Shown in pieces: positions 63,612-64,000 of a DNA stretch of 64,000 nucleotides (within the stretch, counting starts at the first letter, position 1; every line of letters begins with the position of its first letter). The notes beneath the pieces were generated by a model. It searched no databases. It saw only the letters and a program-made list of their open reading frames with translations, and was not told the DNA's origin. This stretch comes from Lampropedia aestuarii (GTDB lineage Bacteria > Pseudomonadota > Gammaproteobacteria > Burkholderiales > Burkholderiaceae_C), in assembly GCF_004803635.1 (NCBI RefSeq), contig NZ_SSWX01000009.1, positions 1-64,000 of the forward strand, given 5' to 3'. A program made the position numbers and the translations under genes.

Positions 63612-64000
63612 TCAATTGTCAGACTTACGCATCCAAACAATGCAACGTTCTGCATCGACGCCCGGCACCTGCAACTGTTCCACGTGAAACACCTGCGCGC
63701 CACTGGGCAAAACCTGCATCTCATCCAGAGGATGTTTGCCTTTCATCGCCATCCACACGCCTTGGGGCTGTAGCAGCTTGTGCGTGAGTTGCACAAAGTC
63801 CAGCAGACTGGCGAAAGCACGCGATGTGATCAGGCTGTAGGGCTGCTGCAGGGATTCAACCCGTGCGTGCGTAGCCAACAAATTGCCCAGTTTCAGCTCC
63901 ACACCTGCCTGACGCACAAAAGCCATTTTCTTGGCCACCGCATCGACACACTGGATATGCACTTGTGGACAACACACGGCCAACACAATACCAGGCAAGC
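63612..64000 (-). CDS. rsmG: 16S rRNA methyltransferase G, C-terminal part (gene runs off the window)
   Basis: RsmG methylates G527 of 16S rRNA. Visible C-terminal sequence includes GIVLAVCCPQVHIQCVDAVAKK and KMAFVRQAGVELKLGNL, followed by SLITSRAFASLLDFVQLT, the SAM-binding Rossmann pattern of the family. The start lies beyond the right edge. A parS site is embedded in its coding sequence near the end. Confidence 0.9.
   Translation of the reverse strand, partial: LPGIVLAVCCPQVHIQCVDAVAKKMAFVRQAGVELKLGNLLATHARVESLQQPYSLITSRAFASLLDFVQLTHKLLQPQGVWMAMKGKHPLDEMQVLPSGAQVFHVEQLQVPGVDAERCIVWMRKSDN
63676..63691. promoter_or_regulatory. parS centromere site
   Basis: TGTTCCACGTGAAACA matches the conserved bacterial parS palindrome in all 16 positions. 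It lies inside rsmG, encoding part of QVFHVEQ, about 150 bases from parA. ParB encoded nearby should bind it. Confidence 0.95.

Overview
The window is chromosomal DNA from a betaproteobacterium, most likely order Burkholderiales and probably family Comamonadaceae. The evidence is the block rsmG-parA-hydrolase-parB with a perfect parS site, the block tRNA-Tyr/Gly/Thr-tuf, a Chp-type twitching cluster (pilG-pilH-pilI-pilJ-pilL) ending in a DUF1841 gene, a Bug-family (TctC-like) binding protein, and housekeeping genes in betaproteobacterial form. Both ends are cut inside genes: tuf on the left and rsmG on the right. I see no phage, insertion sequence with transposase, plasmid gene or CRISPR array.

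Layout, left to right. 1-485: start of tuf and three tRNA genes, all on the minus strand. 0.6-6 kb: a hybrid histidine kinase, then ssb and an MFS exporter. 6.3-17 kb: one minus-strand operon pilG, pilH, pilI, pilJ, a giant pilL/chpA and a DUF1841 gene. 17.7-20.5 kb: hemL, a Maf-type nucleotide pyrophosphatase and a tetrapyrrole-methylase-family methyltransferase. 20.6-24.9 kb: a flavin monooxygenase and a divergent sigma-54 activator, with a well-matched sigma-54 promoter and a palindromic upstream site between them. 25-28 kb: a two-BON-domain lipoprotein, rfbA, rfbC and an S4-domain pseudouridine synthase. 28.2-36.6 kb: an eight-gene minus-strand operon (aconitase-family large and small subunits, a complete LIV-type ABC transporter, a PEP-mutase/isocitrate-lyase-family lyase) with a divergent IclR regulator. 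36.7-41.2 kb: rsfS with a histone-H1-like tail, hemF, purD and a yebC-family gene. 41.5-45.4 kb: an iron(III)-type ABC importer. 45.7-50 kb: a small acidic protein, a GT28-like glycosyltransferase, a sulfatase and a Bug-type binding protein. 50.3-55.3 kb: a DJ-1/PfpI protein, proA, a NIPSNAP protein, argS and an FtsN-like SPOR protein. 55.6-60.5 kb: tauE-like exporter, ribD, a shrunken GNAT acetyltransferase, an MBL-fold hydrolase and an AraC regulator. 61-64 kb: parB, an RBBP9-like hydrolase, parA and rsmG.

Two things stand out. The first is a family of dispersed intergenic repeats found at about a dozen loci from 17 kb to 58 kb. Their ends carry AGAACSTGTTTACGATCTT, the complete copies have terminal inverted repeats, and the core holds a hairpin whose sequence varies while its pairing is largely kept. 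Several copies begin exactly at the stop codon of a neighbouring gene, so the stop codon is shared with the repeat end. There are also solo ends and a tandem array with a 19-bp period. This resembles a MITE or REP-type element that I do not recognise.

The second is the 28.2-35.6 kb operon. Its layout suggests uptake of a dicarboxylate-like acid, hydration by an aconitase-type enzyme, and carbon-carbon cleavage by a PEP-mutase-type lyase. This is analogous to the dimethylmaleate hydratase/dimethylmalate lyase and methylcitrate schemes. However, the catalytic Ser-Ser-Arg-Glu loop of the small subunit and the Gly-His of the lyase motif are replaced, which points to an unassigned substrate or chemistry. 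Two palindromes sharing CACWATGTG sit in the divergent promoter and are candidate IclR operators.
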